Assembly (NCBI RefSeq): GCF_900142575.1
Contig: NZ_FRBI01000006.1
Location: 180,418-244,417 of the forward strand
Source of the DNA: Actinacidiphila paucisporea
GTDB lineage: Bacteria; Actinomycetota; Actinomycetes; Streptomycetales; Streptomycetaceae
Direction of reading: 5' to 3'
Length of the DNA: 64,000 nt
The stretch's first letter is position 1, and the number at the start of each line of letters is the position of its first letter. The notes under the pieces are model-generated. The model worked only from the letters and a program-made list of their open reading frames with translations. It was not told the DNA's origin and did no database searches. Of this stretch, positions 52,049-62,600 are shown one piece after another. Position numbers and translations under genes: made by a program.

Positions 52049-53281
52049 TCACTTCAGGAAGTCGGGGACGTCGAGCTCTTCCGCCGCGCTGTCCTGGTAC
52101 GGCCGGGCCGGCGGCACGACCGGGGTGGCCGGGGTGGCCGGGGCCTCGGCGACCGGTTCCGAGTCCCGCTCGCCGGGTGCGGCGGACGGGACGCTGCCCA
52201 GGCCCCCGAAGGAGGGCGTGGGACGCGGGAGGTCGCCGGGGGCGCCGGTCCTCGCGCCACCCGCGGCCGGGGCGTCGTCGCGACCCGTGTAGGGCGAGTT
52301 GAGCGCCTTGTCGCGGCTGCCCTTGGGGGGCGGCTGGCCGCCGTCGAAGCCGGCCGCGATGACGGTGACCCGGACCTCGTCGCCGAGCGCGTCGTCGATG
52401 ACCGCGCCGAAGATGATATTGGCCTCCGGGTGGGCGGCCTCGCTGACCAGTTGGGCCGCCTCGTTGATCTCGAACAGGCCGAGGTCGGAGCCGCCGGAGA
52501 TGGACAGCAGCACCCCGCGGGCGCCGTCGATGGACGCTTCGAGCAGCGGCGAGGAGATCGCCATCTCGGCGGCGGCGACGGCCCGGTCGTCACCGCGGGC
52601 GGAGCCGATGCCCATGAGGGCGGAACCGGCTTCCGACATCACGGACTTCACGTCGGCGAAGTCCAGGTTGATCAGGCCCGGGGTGGTGATCAGGTCGGTG
52701 ATGCCCTGCACGCCGGACAGCAGCACCTGGTCGGCGGAGCGGAAGGCGTCGAGCACGCTGACCTGGCGGTCGGAGATGGACAGCAGCCGGTCGTTGGGGA
52801 TCACGATGAGGGTGTCGACGTTCTCGCGCAGCCCCGCGATGCCGTCCTCGGCCTGGTTGGCGCGGCGGCGGCCCTCGAAGGTGAAGGGGCGGGTGACCAC
52901 CCCGATGGTCAGGGCGCCCAGCGAGCGGGCGATGTTGGCGACCACGGGGGCGCCACCGGTGCCGGTGCCGCCGCCCTCACCGGCGGTGACGAAGACCATG
53001 TCGGCGCCCTTGAGCACCTCTTCGATCTCCTCGCGGTGGTCCTCGGCGGCCTTGCGGCCGACGTCGGGGTTCGCACCGGCGCCGAGGCCCCGGGTCAGCT
53101 CGCGGCCGACGTCGAGCTTGACGTCGGCGTCGCTCATCAGCAGGGCCTGCGCATCGGTGTTGATCGCGATGAACTCGACGCCCTTGAGACCGACCTCGAT
53201 CATCCGGTTGATGGCGTTGACGCCACCGCCGCCGATGCCGACGACCTTGATGACTGCGAGGTAGTTCTGCGGTGCTGCCAC
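52049..53281 (-). CDS. ftsZ: Cell division protein FtsZ
   Basis: FtsZ polymerises into the Z-ring, and in Streptomyces into the ladders needed for sporulation septa. The 410-residue protein has [15 protein letters not shown], the tubulin signature [12 protein letters not shown], and the T7 loop [16 protein letters not shown] Pro/Ala linker of about 90 residues leads to the conserved C-terminal peptide DVPDFLK that binds SepF. The GTG at 53281 follows AGAGG by eight bases. Confidence 0.97.
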   Translation of the reverse strand: MAAPQNYLAVIKVVGIGGGGVNAINRMIEVGLKGVEFIAINTDAQALLMSDADVKLDVGRELTRGLGAGANPDVGRKAAEDHREEIEEVLKGADMVFVTAGEGGGTGTGGAPVVANIARSLGALTIGVVTRPFTFEGRRRANQAEDGIAGLRENVDTLIVIPNDRLLSISDRQVSVLDAFRSADQVLLSGVQGITDLITTPGLINLDFADVKSVMSEAGSALMGIGSARGDDRAVAAAEMAISSPLLEASIDGARGVLLSISGGSDLGLFEINEAAQLVSEAAHPEANIIFGAVIDDALGDEVRVTVIAAGFDGGQPPPKGSRDKALNSPYTGRDDAPAAGGARTGAPGDLPRPTPSFGGLGSVPSAAPGERDSEPVAEAPATPATPVVPPARPYQDSAAEELDVPDFLK

Positions 53282-53543
53282 GTCGAAGGCCTCTCGCCTC
53301 GATTTACGAATCGTGTGGGACGGTCGGTACGCTCGCCGGGGCCGTTCCGAACCCTGACCCTGAGGTTTAGGGTTACCAGTATGCCTGTCCCATGTGTTCC
53401 TTTGGGACGAGACACTAAGTCGACAAGCGGTGATGGTTCAACGAACACGCCGAACCTCCCGTTTTTCTTTTGACCCTATGTGATCACGCAGGCGCTCCGT
53501 GAGCCGGGGGTCGAATACTACCGAAGCGGACGTCCCGAACACA
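53282..53543. promoter_or_regulatory. ftsZ upstream region with inverted repeat
   Basis: This 262-base gap between ftsQ and ftsZ is AT-richer than its surroundings and probably holds the several ftsZ promoters known in Streptomyces, including a sporulation-linked one. AACCCT (53350-53355) and AGGGTT (53369-53374) form an inverted repeat, with GGGT direct repeats inside. Individual promoters cannot be assigned from the sequence alone. Confidence 0.55.
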
Positions 53544-54371
53544 TCAACTTACCGAAGCCGCAGGTGCGGTGGGGGCGCTGACGTCGTAGTGCGTGGCGTG
53601 CGGCTCGGCCTTCATCAGCGCGGTGAGCACCGCAGCCTTGCGGGCGCCGTCCTCCTGGCTGCCCCACATCACCTCGCGGCCGCCGGTGAGTTCGACGGTG
53701 ATCGCGTCGTAGGAACGCACCCGGATCGCGGTCGCCCGGCCGGTGAGCGATTCCGGCAGCCGTCCGGCGACGGTAATCGCGGCCTGCAGAAGTCTCTTTG
53801 TTCCGAAATGCCGATAGCTCGCCGTCTGATCCGGCGTCAATTGCACGACCGGCACTCCGCGCGGCCGCTGATCGACGGTGGCGAACCTGACGCCTTCCTT
53901 GTCGACTTCGATGAACTTCGCGCCGCTTTTCAGGATCGCCGACGGAGTGCGTTCGGTCACCTCGACCCGGATGGTGTGCGGCCACGACCGGTGCACCGAC
54001 GCGTCGCGCAGCCGGGGCAGCGCCTTGAGCAGCCGCTTCCTGACCGCGCCGGTGTCCACCGACATCAGCGGGCCGCCGAGCGGTACTGCGGCGGCCCGCT
54101 GGATCTGCTGCTCGGTCAGCACCTGGGCGCCACCGACCGCGACCTTGTCCGCCCGCAGCCACGAGGAGCCGTAGACCGCCCAGGTGCCGCCGCCGATCAG
54201 CATGGTGAGCACGACCAGCGCGACCAGGAGCGTACGCCTGTCGGGCGCGGTCAGCCGCGGGCGCCGCGGACCCGCGGCGCCCGGGCCGGCCGCCGCGCGC
54301 GGTACGCGCGGACGGTCCTGGTCGCCGCGCTCCGCGGGTCTGGCTCCGGTACCGGCTCCCGGTCCTGTCAC
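53544..54371 (-). CDS. ftsQ: Cell division protein FtsQ
   Basis: The 275-residue protein has a basic/proline-rich cytoplasmic N-terminus, one membrane helix (about 48-68) and an extracytoplasmic POTRA domain (LRADKVAVGGAQVLTEQQIQ, then DASVHRSWPHTIRVEVTER) and beta domain. FtsQ links FtsZ-associated proteins to FtsW/FtsI. GGGAGG lies six bases before the GTG. Confidence 0.94.
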   Translation of the reverse strand: MTGPGAGTGARPAERGDQDRPRVPRAAAGPGAAGPRRPRLTAPDRRTLLVALVVLTMLIGGGTWAVYGSSWLRADKVAVGGAQVLTEQQIQRAAAVPLGGPLMSVDTGAVRKRLLKALPRLRDASVHRSWPHTIRVEVTERTPSAILKSGAKFIEVDKEGVRFATVDQRPRGVPVVQLTPDQTASYRHFGTKRLLQAAITVAGRLPESLTGRATAIRVRSYDAITVELTGGREVMWGSQEDGARKAAVLTALMKAEPHATHYDVSAPTAPAASVS

Positions 54372-54404
54372 GTCGGCCTCCCGTGTGTTGACGCCCGGCG
54401 GTGT

Positions 54405-55499
54405 CTATCGTGCCCGGCGCGCGGCCACCGCCTCGTACACCATGCCGACGAGCAGGTCGTCCGCGTCGCGGCGGCCGAACTCGGCGGCGGCGCGGGACAT
54501 GTCGTACAGGCGGTGCGGATCGGTGAGCACCGGGAGCACATTGCCGAGCACCCATTCCGGGGTGAGCTCCGCGTCGTCCACCAGCAGGCCGCCGCCGGCC
54601 TTGACCACCGGCTGCGCGTTGAGCCGCTGCTCGCCGTTGCCGATCGGCAGCGGCACGTAGGCGGCGGGCAGGCCGACCGCGGACAGTTCCGCGACCGTCA
54701 TGGCGCCGGCGCGGCAGAGCATCATGTCGGCGGCGGCGTAGGCGAGATCCATCCGGTCGACGTAGGGCACCGGGCGGTAGGGCGGCATGCCGGGCATGTT
54801 GTCGGCCCTGGGCAGCTCGTTCTTGGGGCCCACCGCGTGCAGGATCTGCACCCCGGACTGCTGCAGCCTGGGGGCGACGGCGGCGATCACCTCGTTGAGC
54901 CTGCGGGCGCCCTGCGAGCCGCCGGAGACCAGCAGGGTGGGCAGGTTCTGGTCGAGGCCGAAGGCGTGCCTGGCCTCGGGGCGGACCGCGGCGCGGTCCA
55001 GGGTGGCGATGGAGCGGCGCAGCGGGATGCCGATGTAGCGGGCGTCGCGCAGCTTGCTGTCCGGGGTGGAGACGGCGACCGCGTGGGCGTACCGCGAGCC
55101 GATCTTGTTGGCGAGCCCCGGGCGGGCGTTGGCCTCGTGCACCACGATCGGCACGCCGAGCCGCTTGGCGGCCAGGTAGCCGGGCAGCGCGACGTAGCCG
55201 CCGAAGCCGACGACGCAGTCCGCCTTGGTGCGCTCCAGGATCTGCTCGGCCGCCTTGATGGTGCCGCGCAGCCGTCCGGGGACGGTGATCAGCTCGGGAG
55301 TGGGCCTGCGCGGCAGCGGAACGGCGGGGATGAGCGCCAGTTCATAGCCGCGTTCCGGCACCAGCCTGGTCTCCAGGCCCTTCTCGGTGCCGAGGGCGGT
55401 GATGCCCACGGTCGGGTCCTGCCTGCGCAGGGCATCGGCGAGCGCGAGCGCAGGCTCGATGTGGCCGGCGGTCCCCCCGCCGGCGAGTACGACATGCAC
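54405..55499 (-). CDS. murG: Undecaprenyl-PP-MurNAc-pentapeptide GlcNAc transferase
   Basis: MurG converts lipid I to lipid II at the inner membrane face. The 364-residue GT-B enzyme starts [20 protein letters not shown], and has [10 protein letters not shown] and [12 protein letters not shown] for UDP-GlcNAc, and [18 protein letters not shown]. The GTG at 55499 is six bases downstream of the ftsW stop. Confidence 0.96.
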   Translation of the reverse strand: MHVVLAGGGTAGHIEPALALADALRRQDPTVGITALGTEKGLETRLVPERGYELALIPAVPLPRRPTPELITVPGRLRGTIKAAEQILERTKADCVVGFGGYVALPGYLAAKRLGVPIVVHEANARPGLANKIGSRYAHAVAVSTPDSKLRDARYIGIPLRRSIATLDRAAVRPEARHAFGLDQNLPTLLVSGGSQGARRLNEVIAAVAPRLQQSGVQILHAVGPKNELPRADNMPGMPPYRPVPYVDRMDLAYAAADMMLCRAGAMTVAELSAVGLPAAYVPLPIGNGEQRLNAQPVVKAGGGLLVDDAELTPEWVLGNVLPVLTDPHRLYDMSRAAAEFGRRDADDLLVGMVYEAVAARRAR

Positions 55500-55505
55500 C
55501 GAAAT

Positions 55506-56819
55506 TCACCGCTCTCCGGACGGCCGTCGGGTGACGTACCGTCGCATCGTCCGTGTCATTGCCCGGCTCGGGGACTTGCGCCCGCTCCGCCGCCCCCGCA
55601 CGGCCAGCGCGGCTCGTGCCGCCGGCTCGTTCTTGGCGAAGGAGATCAGCAGCCCGACCGCGAACATGGTCGGCAGGAGGGCTGAACCTCCGTAGGAGAA
55701 CAGCGGGAGCGGGACTCCGGCGATCGGCAGCAGGCCGAGCACCGCACCGATGTTGATCACGGCCTGAGCTGTGATCCAGGTGGTCACGCCACCCGCTGCG
55801 AACCTGACGAAGGGGTCCTCCGTACGACCGGCCACGCGGATACCCGCGTAGCCTAGTGCCGCGAAGAGGGCGAGTACCGACAGTGTCCCCGCAAGGCCCA
55901 GTTCCTCCCCTGTCACGGCGAAGATGAAGTCGGTGTGCGGTTCGGGGAGTTCGCCCCATTTCTCCACGCTCGCCCCGAGTCCGGATCCGAACCAGCCGCC
56001 GGAGGCGAGGGCGTAGATCCCGTGCACGGCCTGCCAGCAGCCGTTGCCGGGGTCGGAGGCGGCGATGCAGTGCAGCCGGTCCATCCGGTTGGGGCTGGTG
56101 ACGACGGCGAGCCCGGCCAGGACGGTGGCGCCGCCGAGCACCCCGGCGAACAGCCGGGTCGGCGCCCCGGCCAGCCACAGCATGCCGAAGAGGATCGCGG
56201 TGAGGATCATCGTGGTGCCCATGTCGCCGCCGAGCATGATGAGTCCGAGCAGCAGCACGGTCACCGGGATCAGCGGCACCAGCAGGTGCTTCCACTGCAC
56301 CAGCAGGCCCCTGTCGCCCTTGCGGGCCAGCAGGTCGGCGCCCCACAGCACCAGCGCGAGCTTGCCGAACTCGCTGGGCTGCAGCTGGAAGGGGCCGCCC
56401 ACCGAGATCCAGTTGGTGTTGCCGTTGACCGACTGCCCTATCCCCGGCACCTGCACCAGGCACATCAGGAAGACCGAGCCGAGCAGCAGCGGGTAGGCCA
56501 GCGCCCGGTGCGCCCTGACCGGCAGCCTGGCGGCGGCGTAGAGCAGCACCGAGCCGATCGCGACCGCGAGCAGCTGCTTGCGGAAGTAGTACGTGGACGG
56601 CAGCCCGTAGCGCAGCGCCTGGATCATCGACGCCGAGTAGACCATCACCAGGCCGAGCACGGTGATCAGCAGGGCGCCGCCGAGGATCACGTAGTAGGCG
56701 GTCAGCGGCCGGTCCCAGGCCTCCCGCAGCCGTCCTGGCAGCCTGGCGGCCCCGCGCAGGGCGCTGGGCGCCCTGGCGGGGCGTGCGGCGCCGCGCGGGG
56801 TGGAGCCGTGTGCCGTCAT
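55506..56819 (-). CDS. ftsW: Septal peptidoglycan polymerase FtsW
   Basis: FtsW is the SEDS-family glycosyltransferase that polymerises lipid II at the septum with FtsI. The 437-residue protein has ten membrane helices, the QPSEFGKLALVLW motif, GEELGLAG, and FSYGGSALLPTMFAVGLL. The tail after the last helix is basic (RRSGRKSPSRAMTRTMRR). GGAGGGGACG precedes the ATG. Confidence 0.95.
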   Translation of the reverse strand: MTAHGSTPRGAARPARAPSALRGAARLPGRLREAWDRPLTAYYVILGGALLITVLGLVMVYSASMIQALRYGLPSTYYFRKQLLAVAIGSVLLYAAARLPVRAHRALAYPLLLGSVFLMCLVQVPGIGQSVNGNTNWISVGGPFQLQPSEFGKLALVLWGADLLARKGDRGLLVQWKHLLVPLIPVTVLLLGLIMLGGDMGTTMILTAILFGMLWLAGAPTRLFAGVLGGATVLAGLAVVTSPNRMDRLHCIAASDPGNGCWQAVHGIYALASGGWFGSGLGASVEKWGELPEPHTDFIFAVTGEELGLAGTLSVLALFAALGYAGIRVAGRTEDPFVRFAAGGVTTWITAQAVINIGAVLGLLPIAGVPLPLFSYGGSALLPTMFAVGLLISFAKNEPAARAALAVRGRRSGRKSPSRAMTRTMRRYVTRRPSGER

Positions 56820-56873
56820 GCGTCCCCTCCGTCGGTGCGGTGCGCCGCGGCCCGCGGGAGGCGGCCGCGGCGG

Positions 56874-58319
56874 CTAGGAGCGCGCCGCGGAGTCCGGCAG
56901 CGCGGCGCGCACGGCGTCCGCGAACAGGTCGCCGCGCTGGTTGTAGTTGCTGAACATGTCCATCGACGCGCAGGCGGGTGCCAGCAGGACCGTGTCGCCC
57001 GCCGCGGCCAACTCCCGCGCCGCGTCCACCGCCGCGGACATCGCCCCAGTGTCGGTCCGTTCCAGGTCCACCACCGGCACCTGGGGGGCGTGTCGCGCCA
57101 GGGCTTCGCGGATCAGCGCGCGGTCGGCGCCGAAGAGCACCGCCCCGCGCAGCCGCCCGGCGGCCGCGGCCACCAGCTCGTCGAACTCGGCGCCCTTGGC
57201 CAGTCCCCCGGCGATCCACACCACGTGCTCGTACGCCGTCAGCGACGCCTGCGCCGCATGGGTGTTGGTGGCCTTGGAGTCGTCGACGTAGGTCACCCCG
57301 TCGATCACCGCGACCTCCTCGATGCGGTGCGCGTCGGGGCGGAAGGCGCGCAGGCCCTCGCGGACCGCGCCGGCCGGCACCCCGTAGGCACGGGCCAGGG
57401 CGGCGGCCGCCAGCGCGTTGGCGATGTTGTGCGGGGCCGGCGGCCGGACGTCGGCGGTCTCGGCCAGCTCCTGGGCGCTGTTGCGGCGGTCGGGGACGAA
57501 GGCCCGGTCCACCAGCAGCCCGTCGACCACGCCAAGCTCGGACATCCGCGGCGCGTCCAGGGTGAAGCCGACCGCCCGGCAGCCCTCCTCGACGTCGGCC
57601 TCCTCGACCAGGCGCTCGGTCTGCGGGTCGGCGGCGTTGTAGACGCAGGCGACCTTGTTGCCGTGGTAGATACGGCCCTTGTCGGCGGCGTAGGCGGCCA
57701 TCGAGCCGTGCCAGTCCAGGTGGTCGGGCGCCAGGTTGAGCACCGCCGCGGAGTGCGGGCGGATGCCCGGCGCCCAGTGCAGCTGGTAGCTGGACAGCTC
57801 CACGGCCAGGACGTCGTACTGCTGCTCGCCGAGGACCACGTCGAGGAGCGAGACGCCGATGTTGCCGACCGCGGCCGTGCGCAGGCCCGCCGCGGTGAGG
57901 ATGGCGGCGAGCATCCGGGTCGTGGTGGTCTTGCCGTTGGTGCCGGTGACGGCGAGCCAGGGCGCCGCGTCGGGGCCGCGCAGCCGCCAGGCCAGTTCGA
58001 CGTCGCCGATGATCTCGACGCCCGCCTGCCCGGCGGCGGCGAACAGCGGGCTCGACGGCTTCCAGCCGGGCGTGGTGACGACCAGCTCGGTGCCCTCGGG
58101 CAGGCTGTCTCCGTCGCCGAGGCGCACCGTGATGCCCAGCGCCTCCAGCTCCGCCGCCTCGGCCCGCTGCCGCTCCCCCGCGACGCCGTTGACCACGGTG
58201 ACGTGGGCGCCGAGCGCGTGCAGCACCTTGGCGGCGGGCACTCCGGACACGCCGAGCCCGGCGACGGTGACCCGTACGTCCTTGAAGGCGCCGTCCCCGG
58301 ACCCGCCGCCGGCCGTCAT
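56874..58319 (-). CDS. murD: UDP-N-acetylmuramoyl-alanine:D-glutamate ligase
   Basis: MurD adds D-glutamate to UDP-MurNAc-L-alanine. The 481-residue enzyme has [15 protein letters not shown] for the UDP end, the ATP loop [33 protein letters not shown] and [12 protein letters not shown]. The ATG overlaps the mraY TGA by four bases. Confidence 0.96.
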   Translation of the reverse strand: MTAGGGSGDGAFKDVRVTVAGLGVSGVPAAKVLHALGAHVTVVNGVAGERQRAEAAELEALGITVRLGDGDSLPEGTELVVTTPGWKPSSPLFAAAGQAGVEIIGDVELAWRLRGPDAAPWLAVTGTNGKTTTTRMLAAILTAAGLRTAAVGNIGVSLLDVVLGEQQYDVLAVELSSYQLHWAPGIRPHSAAVLNLAPDHLDWHGSMAAYAADKGRIYHGNKVACVYNAADPQTERLVEEADVEEGCRAVGFTLDAPRMSELGVVDGLLVDRAFVPDRRNSAQELAETADVRPPAPHNIANALAAAALARAYGVPAGAVREGLRAFRPDAHRIEEVAVIDGVTYVDDSKATNTHAAQASLTAYEHVVWIAGGLAKGAEFDELVAAAAGRLRGAVLFGADRALIREALARHAPQVPVVDLERTDTGAMSAAVDAARELAAAGDTVLLAPACASMDMFSNYNQRGDLFADAVRAALPDSAARS

Positions 58320-59380
58320 GACGCGGCCACCCACGCGGCGTAGAAGACACCGAGTCCGACGGCCATGCACATGCCCTGGATGATCCAGAACCTGACCACG
58401 ACCAGCACTTCGCTCCAGCCCTTCAGCTCGAAGTGGTGCTGCAGCGGTGCCATCCGGAAGACCCGCTTGCCGGTCAGCCGGAAGGAGCCGACCTGGATGA
58501 TCACCGACATGGTGATCAGGACGAACAGGCCGCCGAGGATGGCGAGCAGCAGCTCGGTGCGCGAGCAGATCGCCAGGCCGGCGAGCGCGCCGCCCAGCGC
58601 GAGCGAACCGGTGTCGCCCATGAAGACCTTGGCCGGCGAGGTGTTCCACCACAGGAAGCCGAAGCAGGCGCCCATCAGGGCCGCGGAGACCACCGCGAGG
58701 TCGAGCGGGTCGCGGACCTCGTAGCAGGCGCCGTTGGCGCTGACCTGGGCGCCGCACCACTGGCCGTACTGCCACACGCCGATGACGGTGTAGGCGGCGA
58801 AGACCATCACCGAGGCGCCGGTGGCCAGGCCGTCGAGGCCGTCGGTCAGGTTCACGCCGTTGGACATCGCCAGGATCATGAACAGCGCCCAGATCACGAA
58901 GATCACCGGGCCGATCGACCAGCCGAAGTCCGTGGTGAAGGACAGCTTCGTGGACGCCGGGGTCTGGTTGCGCGAGTCGGAGAAGTTCAGCGCGAGCACG
59001 GCGAAGGTGACGCCGACGATGAGCTGGCCGGCCATCTTGGCCTTGGCCCGAAGGCCAAGACTGCGCTGCTTGACGAGCTTGATGTAGTCGTCGAGGAAGC
59101 CGACCAGCCCCATGCCGGCGGTCAGGAAGAGCACCAGCACGCCGGACATGCTCGGCTTGTCGCCGGTGATGAGCTTCGTCGAGGCGTACGCGACCAGCGT
59201 GGCCAGGATGAAGGCGATACCGCCCATGGTGGGCGTGCCGCGCTTGCTGTGGTGGGTCTGCGGGCCGTCGTCCCGGATCATCTGCCCGTATCCCTTGCGG
59301 GCCAGCAGGCGGATCAGCAGGGGGGTGCCGATCAGCGACAGGAACAGCGCGATCACCCCGGAGACCAGGATCTGCTTCAT
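58316..59380 (-). CDS. mraY: Phospho-MurNAc-pentapeptide translocase
   Basis: MraY makes lipid I by transferring phospho-MurNAc-pentapeptide to undecaprenyl phosphate. The 354-residue membrane protein has ten helices and the family motifs [32 protein letters not shown] and [12 protein letters not shown], plus the His-rich [12 protein letters not shown]. The ATG overlaps the murF TGA by four bases. Confidence 0.97.
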   Translation of the reverse strand: MKQILVSGVIALFLSLIGTPLLIRLLARKGYGQMIRDDGPQTHHSKRGTPTMGGIAFILATLVAYASTKLITGDKPSMSGVLVLFLTAGMGLVGFLDDYIKLVKQRSLGLRAKAKMAGQLIVGVTFAVLALNFSDSRNQTPASTKLSFTTDFGWSIGPVIFVIWALFMILAMSNGVNLTDGLDGLATGASVMVFAAYTVIGVWQYGQWCGAQVSANGACYEVRDPLDLAVVSAALMGACFGFLWWNTSPAKVFMGDTGSLALGGALAGLAICSRTELLLAILGGLFVLITMSVIIQVGSFRLTGKRVFRMAPLQHHFELKGWSEVLVVVRFWIIQGMCMAVGLGVFYAAWVAAS

Positions 59381-60819
59381 CGCGCGGCACCCTCACGGGC
59401 CGCCGTACCGCCGGGATCGCCTTCGGTCAGCGCCAGGGCGACGGCCTCCAGGCCGACCGACCGTGATGCCTTCACCAGCACGACGTCACCCGGGCGCACC
59501 TCTGCGCGCAACAGGTCGATCGCCGCCTCCGCGTCGGACACGTGCACCGACTCCTCACCCCACGAACCCTCGTTATAGGCGCCCATTTGCAGCCACGCGG
59601 CTTCCGTACCGCCGACCGCAACGAGCTTGCTGACGTTGAGCCGGACGACCAGCCGCCCCACCGCGTCGTGCTCGGCTAGTGCTTCCCCGCCCAGTTCGGC
59701 CATCTTTCCCAGCACCGCCCACGTCCGTCCCCCCGCGGCCTGTGCGGACCGGCCCATCGCGGCGAGTGTGCGCAGGGCTGCCCTCATGGATTCGGGGTTC
59801 GCGTTGTAGGCGTCGTTGACGACCGTCACGCCGTCGGGGCGCTCGGTGACCTCCATCCGCCAGTGCGAGAGCGGTCCTGCCGCGCAGAGCGCGGTGGCGA
59901 TCTCCCCGGCGGGCATGCCGAGTTCACTGGCGACGGCGGCTGCGGCGAGCGCGTTCGACACGTGGTGCTCACCGTACAGGCGCAAGGTCACGTCGGCGCA
60001 CCCGGTGGGTGTTCGCAGGGAGAACACCGCCTGACCTCGGTCGTTGAGCCGGACGCCGGTGGCCCGCACGGAGGCCTGCTCGCTCTCCCCGAAGAGCACC
60101 ACCCGGGCCTTGGTGCGCTCCGCCATGGCCAGCACCAGCGGATCGTCGGCGTTCAGTACGGCGATGCCGCCCTCGTCCTGACCCGGCAGCGACTCGACCA
60201 GTTCGCCCTTGGCCTGGGCGATCTGCTCGCGGCCGCCGAACTCGCCGATGTGGGCGCTGCCGACGTTCAGCACCACGCCGATGCGCGGCGGCGTCAGACC
60301 GGTCAGGTACGCGATGTGGCCGATGCCGCGGGCGCCCATCTCCAGCACCAGGTGCCGGGTGCCCTCGTCGGCCTGCAGCGCGGTCAGCGGCAGGCCGATC
60401 TCGTTGTTGAGCGACCCGGGGGTGTAGACGGTCGGTGCGAGGCGTTCCAGGAGCTGCGCCAGCAGGTCCTTGGTGCTGGTCTTGCCCGCCGAGCCGGTGA
60501 GCGCCACCACGGTCGCGCCGAGCGACTCGATGACGTGCCGGGCCAGCGCGCCGAGCGCGGCCTGCACGTCGTCCACCACGATCGCGGGCACGCCGAGGGG
60601 GCGGGACGCCAGCACCGCGACCGCGCCGTCCCGCACCGCCCCACCGGCGAAGTCGTGGCCGTCGACCCGCTCGCCGACGAAGGCCACGAACAGCGAGCCC
60701 GGCACCACCTCGCGGGAGTCCCTGACCACCGGCCCGGTGACCAGCAGCGTGTCGTCCGGTATGTCGTACGTGCTCCCGCCGACCGCGCGTGCGACCTCGG
60801 CGAGGGAAAGGGGGATCAC
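59377..60819 (-). CDS. murF: UDP-MurNAc-tripeptide:D-Ala-D-Ala ligase
   Basis: MurF adds D-alanyl-D-alanine to the UDP-MurNAc-tripeptide. The 480-residue ligase has the ATP loop [52 protein letters not shown] and [12 protein letters not shown]. The GTG overlaps the murE TGA by four bases. Confidence 0.97.
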   Translation of the reverse strand: MIPLSLAEVARAVGGSTYDIPDDTLLVTGPVVRDSREVVPGSLFVAFVGERVDGHDFAGGAVRDGAVAVLASRPLGVPAIVVDDVQAALGALARHVIESLGATVVALTGSAGKTSTKDLLAQLLERLAPTVYTPGSLNNEIGLPLTALQADEGTRHLVLEMGARGIGHIAYLTGLTPPRIGVVLNVGSAHIGEFGGREQIAQAKGELVESLPGQDEGGIAVLNADDPLVLAMAERTKARVVLFGESEQASVRATGVRLNDRGQAVFSLRTPTGCADVTLRLYGEHHVSNALAAAAVASELGMPAGEIATALCAAGPLSHWRMEVTERPDGVTVVNDAYNANPESMRAALRTLAAMGRSAQAAGGRTWAVLGKMAELGGEALAEHDAVGRLVVRLNVSKLVAVGGTEAAWLQMGAYNEGSWGEESVHVSDAEAAIDLLRAEVRPGDVVLVKASRSVGLEAVALALTEGDPGGTAAREGAAR

Positions 60820-62600
60820 TTTGCTTTCCGGTCCTTCTCGATCGCGGCGCGCAGCACCTCTCGGTCGTCGAAGGGGCGCACCTCTCCGGCGATGTCCTGG
60901 CCCTGCTCGTGGCCCTTGCCCGCCACCAGCACGATGTCGCCCGGCTCGGCCGCGGCGACGGCGGCGGCCACCGCGGCGGCCCTGTCGGGCTCGACGACGA
61001 CATGGGCGCGCTGCTCGGCCGGCACCTGCGCGGCCCCGGCCAGCATCGCGCTGAGGATCGCCAGCGGGTCCTCGGAGCGCGGGTTGTCCGAGGTCAGCAC
61101 GGCGGTGTCGGCGAGCCGGGCCAGCGCGGCGCCCATCGGGCCGCGCTTGGTGGTGTCGCGGTCGCCGCCGCAGCCCAGCACGGCGTGGATACGGCCGCGG
61201 GTGGTGGTGCGCAGCGCCCGCAGCACCGACTCCACGGCGTCGGTCTTGTGCGCGTAGTCGACCACCGCGAGATACGGCTGCCCGGCGTCGACCCGCTCCA
61301 GCCTGCCCGGCACCCCGGGGACGGCCGCGACGCCGTCGGCGGCGCTGCGCGGGTCCAGGCCGGCGGCGGCCAGCGCGGTGATCGCGGCGAGGGTGTTGGC
61401 GACGTTGAAGGGCCCCGGCAGCGGCGCGGTGGCCCGCAGCCGCTCGCCCTTGGGGCCGAGCACCGTGAAGGTGCTGCCCATCAGGTCCGCCTCGACGTCC
61501 TCGGCCCGCCAGTCGGCGTCGAGCCGGCCCTGCGCCGAGAAGGTCACCAGCGGCACGGTGGCCTCGGCGACCAGCCGGCGGCCGTACTCGTCGTCCAGGT
61601 TGACCACGCCGAGCCGGCTGCGGCGCGGGGTGAACAGCTGCGCCTTGGCCTGGAAGTAGTCCTCCATGCCGGTGTGGAATTCCATGTGCTCGGGGCTGAG
61701 GTTGGTGAAGACGGCCACGTCGAAGACGGCGCCGTCGACCCGGCCGAGCACCAGCGCGTGGCTGGAGACCTCCATGACGACCGAGCCGACCCCGCGTTCG
61801 CGCATCACCGCGAAGAGCGCCTGCAGGTCGGTGGCCTCCGGGGTGGTGCGCTCGCTCTTGACGCGCTCCTCGCCGATGCGGGTCTCGACGGTGCCGACGA
61901 GACCCGTGGCGGCGCCGGTGGCGGCCCGCAGGCCGCCCTCGACCAGGTAGGCGGTGGTGGTCTTGCCCGAGGTGCCGGTGATGCCGATCTGCAGCAGCGC
62001 CTCGCCGGGCTCGTCGTAGACGGCCGCGGCCAGCGCGCCCGTCACCGACCTGGGCTCCGGGACGGTGAGCACCGGCAGGCCGGTCCCGGCGGCGCGCCGC
62101 TCGCCCGCCGGGTCGGTGAGCACGGCCGCGGCTCCGGCGGCGGCCGCCTGGGCGGCGAAGTCGGCGCCGTGGAAGCGGGCGCCGGGCAGGGCGGTGTAGA
62201 GGTCGCCGGGGCGGACCGCGCGCGAGTCGTGGGTGATGCCGGTGACCGCGGTGTCACCGCCGGGGTCCGGCAGGCCGAGCCGCCGGGCGAGGTCCGCCAG
62301 CGGTTGGGGGCGGACCCGGGTCGGGCGCGGCAGGCCCGGCTGGGCGAGGGTGGTGGCTTGATCAGGGTTGGGCACGGCGGTGAGGTTACCGGGCTGGCCG
62401 GGCTCCGGGCCAAAACGGGCCGGGTACGGCTGCCGCGGGTCGCGGTCGGTGCCCGCCGGGCGCGGCCGGCCCCGGTCGCGGGCCGTACCGCCGGGGGCGG
62501 CGCCGTGCCGGTCGCGGTCGGTGTCGTGACGGTCGGGGACGGTGTCGTGACGGTCGGGGACGGTGTCGTGACGGTCACGGTCGGTGCCTGTCATGGTCAC
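60816..62600 (-). CDS. murE: UDP-MurNAc-Ala-Glu:diaminopimelate ligase
   Basis: MurE adds diaminopimelate to UDP-MurNAc-L-Ala-D-Glu. The 594-residue protein has the ATP loop GITGTSGKTTTAYL, EVSSHALVLGRVDG, FTNLSPEHMEFH, DYAHKTDAVE and the diaminopimelate-specificity motif DNPRSEDP; Streptomyces use the LL isomer. The first 100 or so residues are an unusual Asp/Arg/His/Pro-rich extension containing a tandem repeat. The GTG at 62600 overlaps the ftsI TGA by four bases; an ATG at 62594 is also possible. Confidence 0.95.
   Translation of the reverse strand: MTMTGTDRDRHDTVPDRHDTVPDRHDTDRDRHGAAPGGTARDRGRPRPAGTDRDPRQPYPARFGPEPGQPGNLTAVPNPDQATTLAQPGLPRPTRVRPQPLADLARRLGLPDPGGDTAVTGITHDSRAVRPGDLYTALPGARFHGADFAAQAAAAGAAAVLTDPAGERRAAGTGLPVLTVPEPRSVTGALAAAVYDEPGEALLQIGITGTSGKTTTAYLVEGGLRAATGAATGLVGTVETRIGEERVKSERTTPEATDLQALFAVMRERGVGSVVMEVSSHALVLGRVDGAVFDVAVFTNLSPEHMEFHTGMEDYFQAKAQLFTPRRSRLGVVNLDDEYGRRLVAEATVPLVTFSAQGRLDADWRAEDVEADLMGSTFTVLGPKGERLRATAPLPGPFNVANTLAAITALAAAGLDPRSAADGVAAVPGVPGRLERVDAGQPYLAVVDYAHKTDAVESVLRALRTTTRGRIHAVLGCGGDRDTTKRGPMGAALARLADTAVLTSDNPRSEDPLAILSAMLAGAAQVPAEQRAHVVVEPDRAAAVAAAVAAAEPGDIVLVAGKGHEQGQDIAGEVRPFDDREVLRAAIEKDRKAK
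62520..62582. repeat. 21-bp tandem repeat in the 5' end of murE
   Basis: Two exact copies and a third diverged copy of a 21-base unit encode RHDTVPD repeats in the MurE N-terminal extension. Being in frame, it can vary in copy number without harming the enzyme core. Confidence 0.85.
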
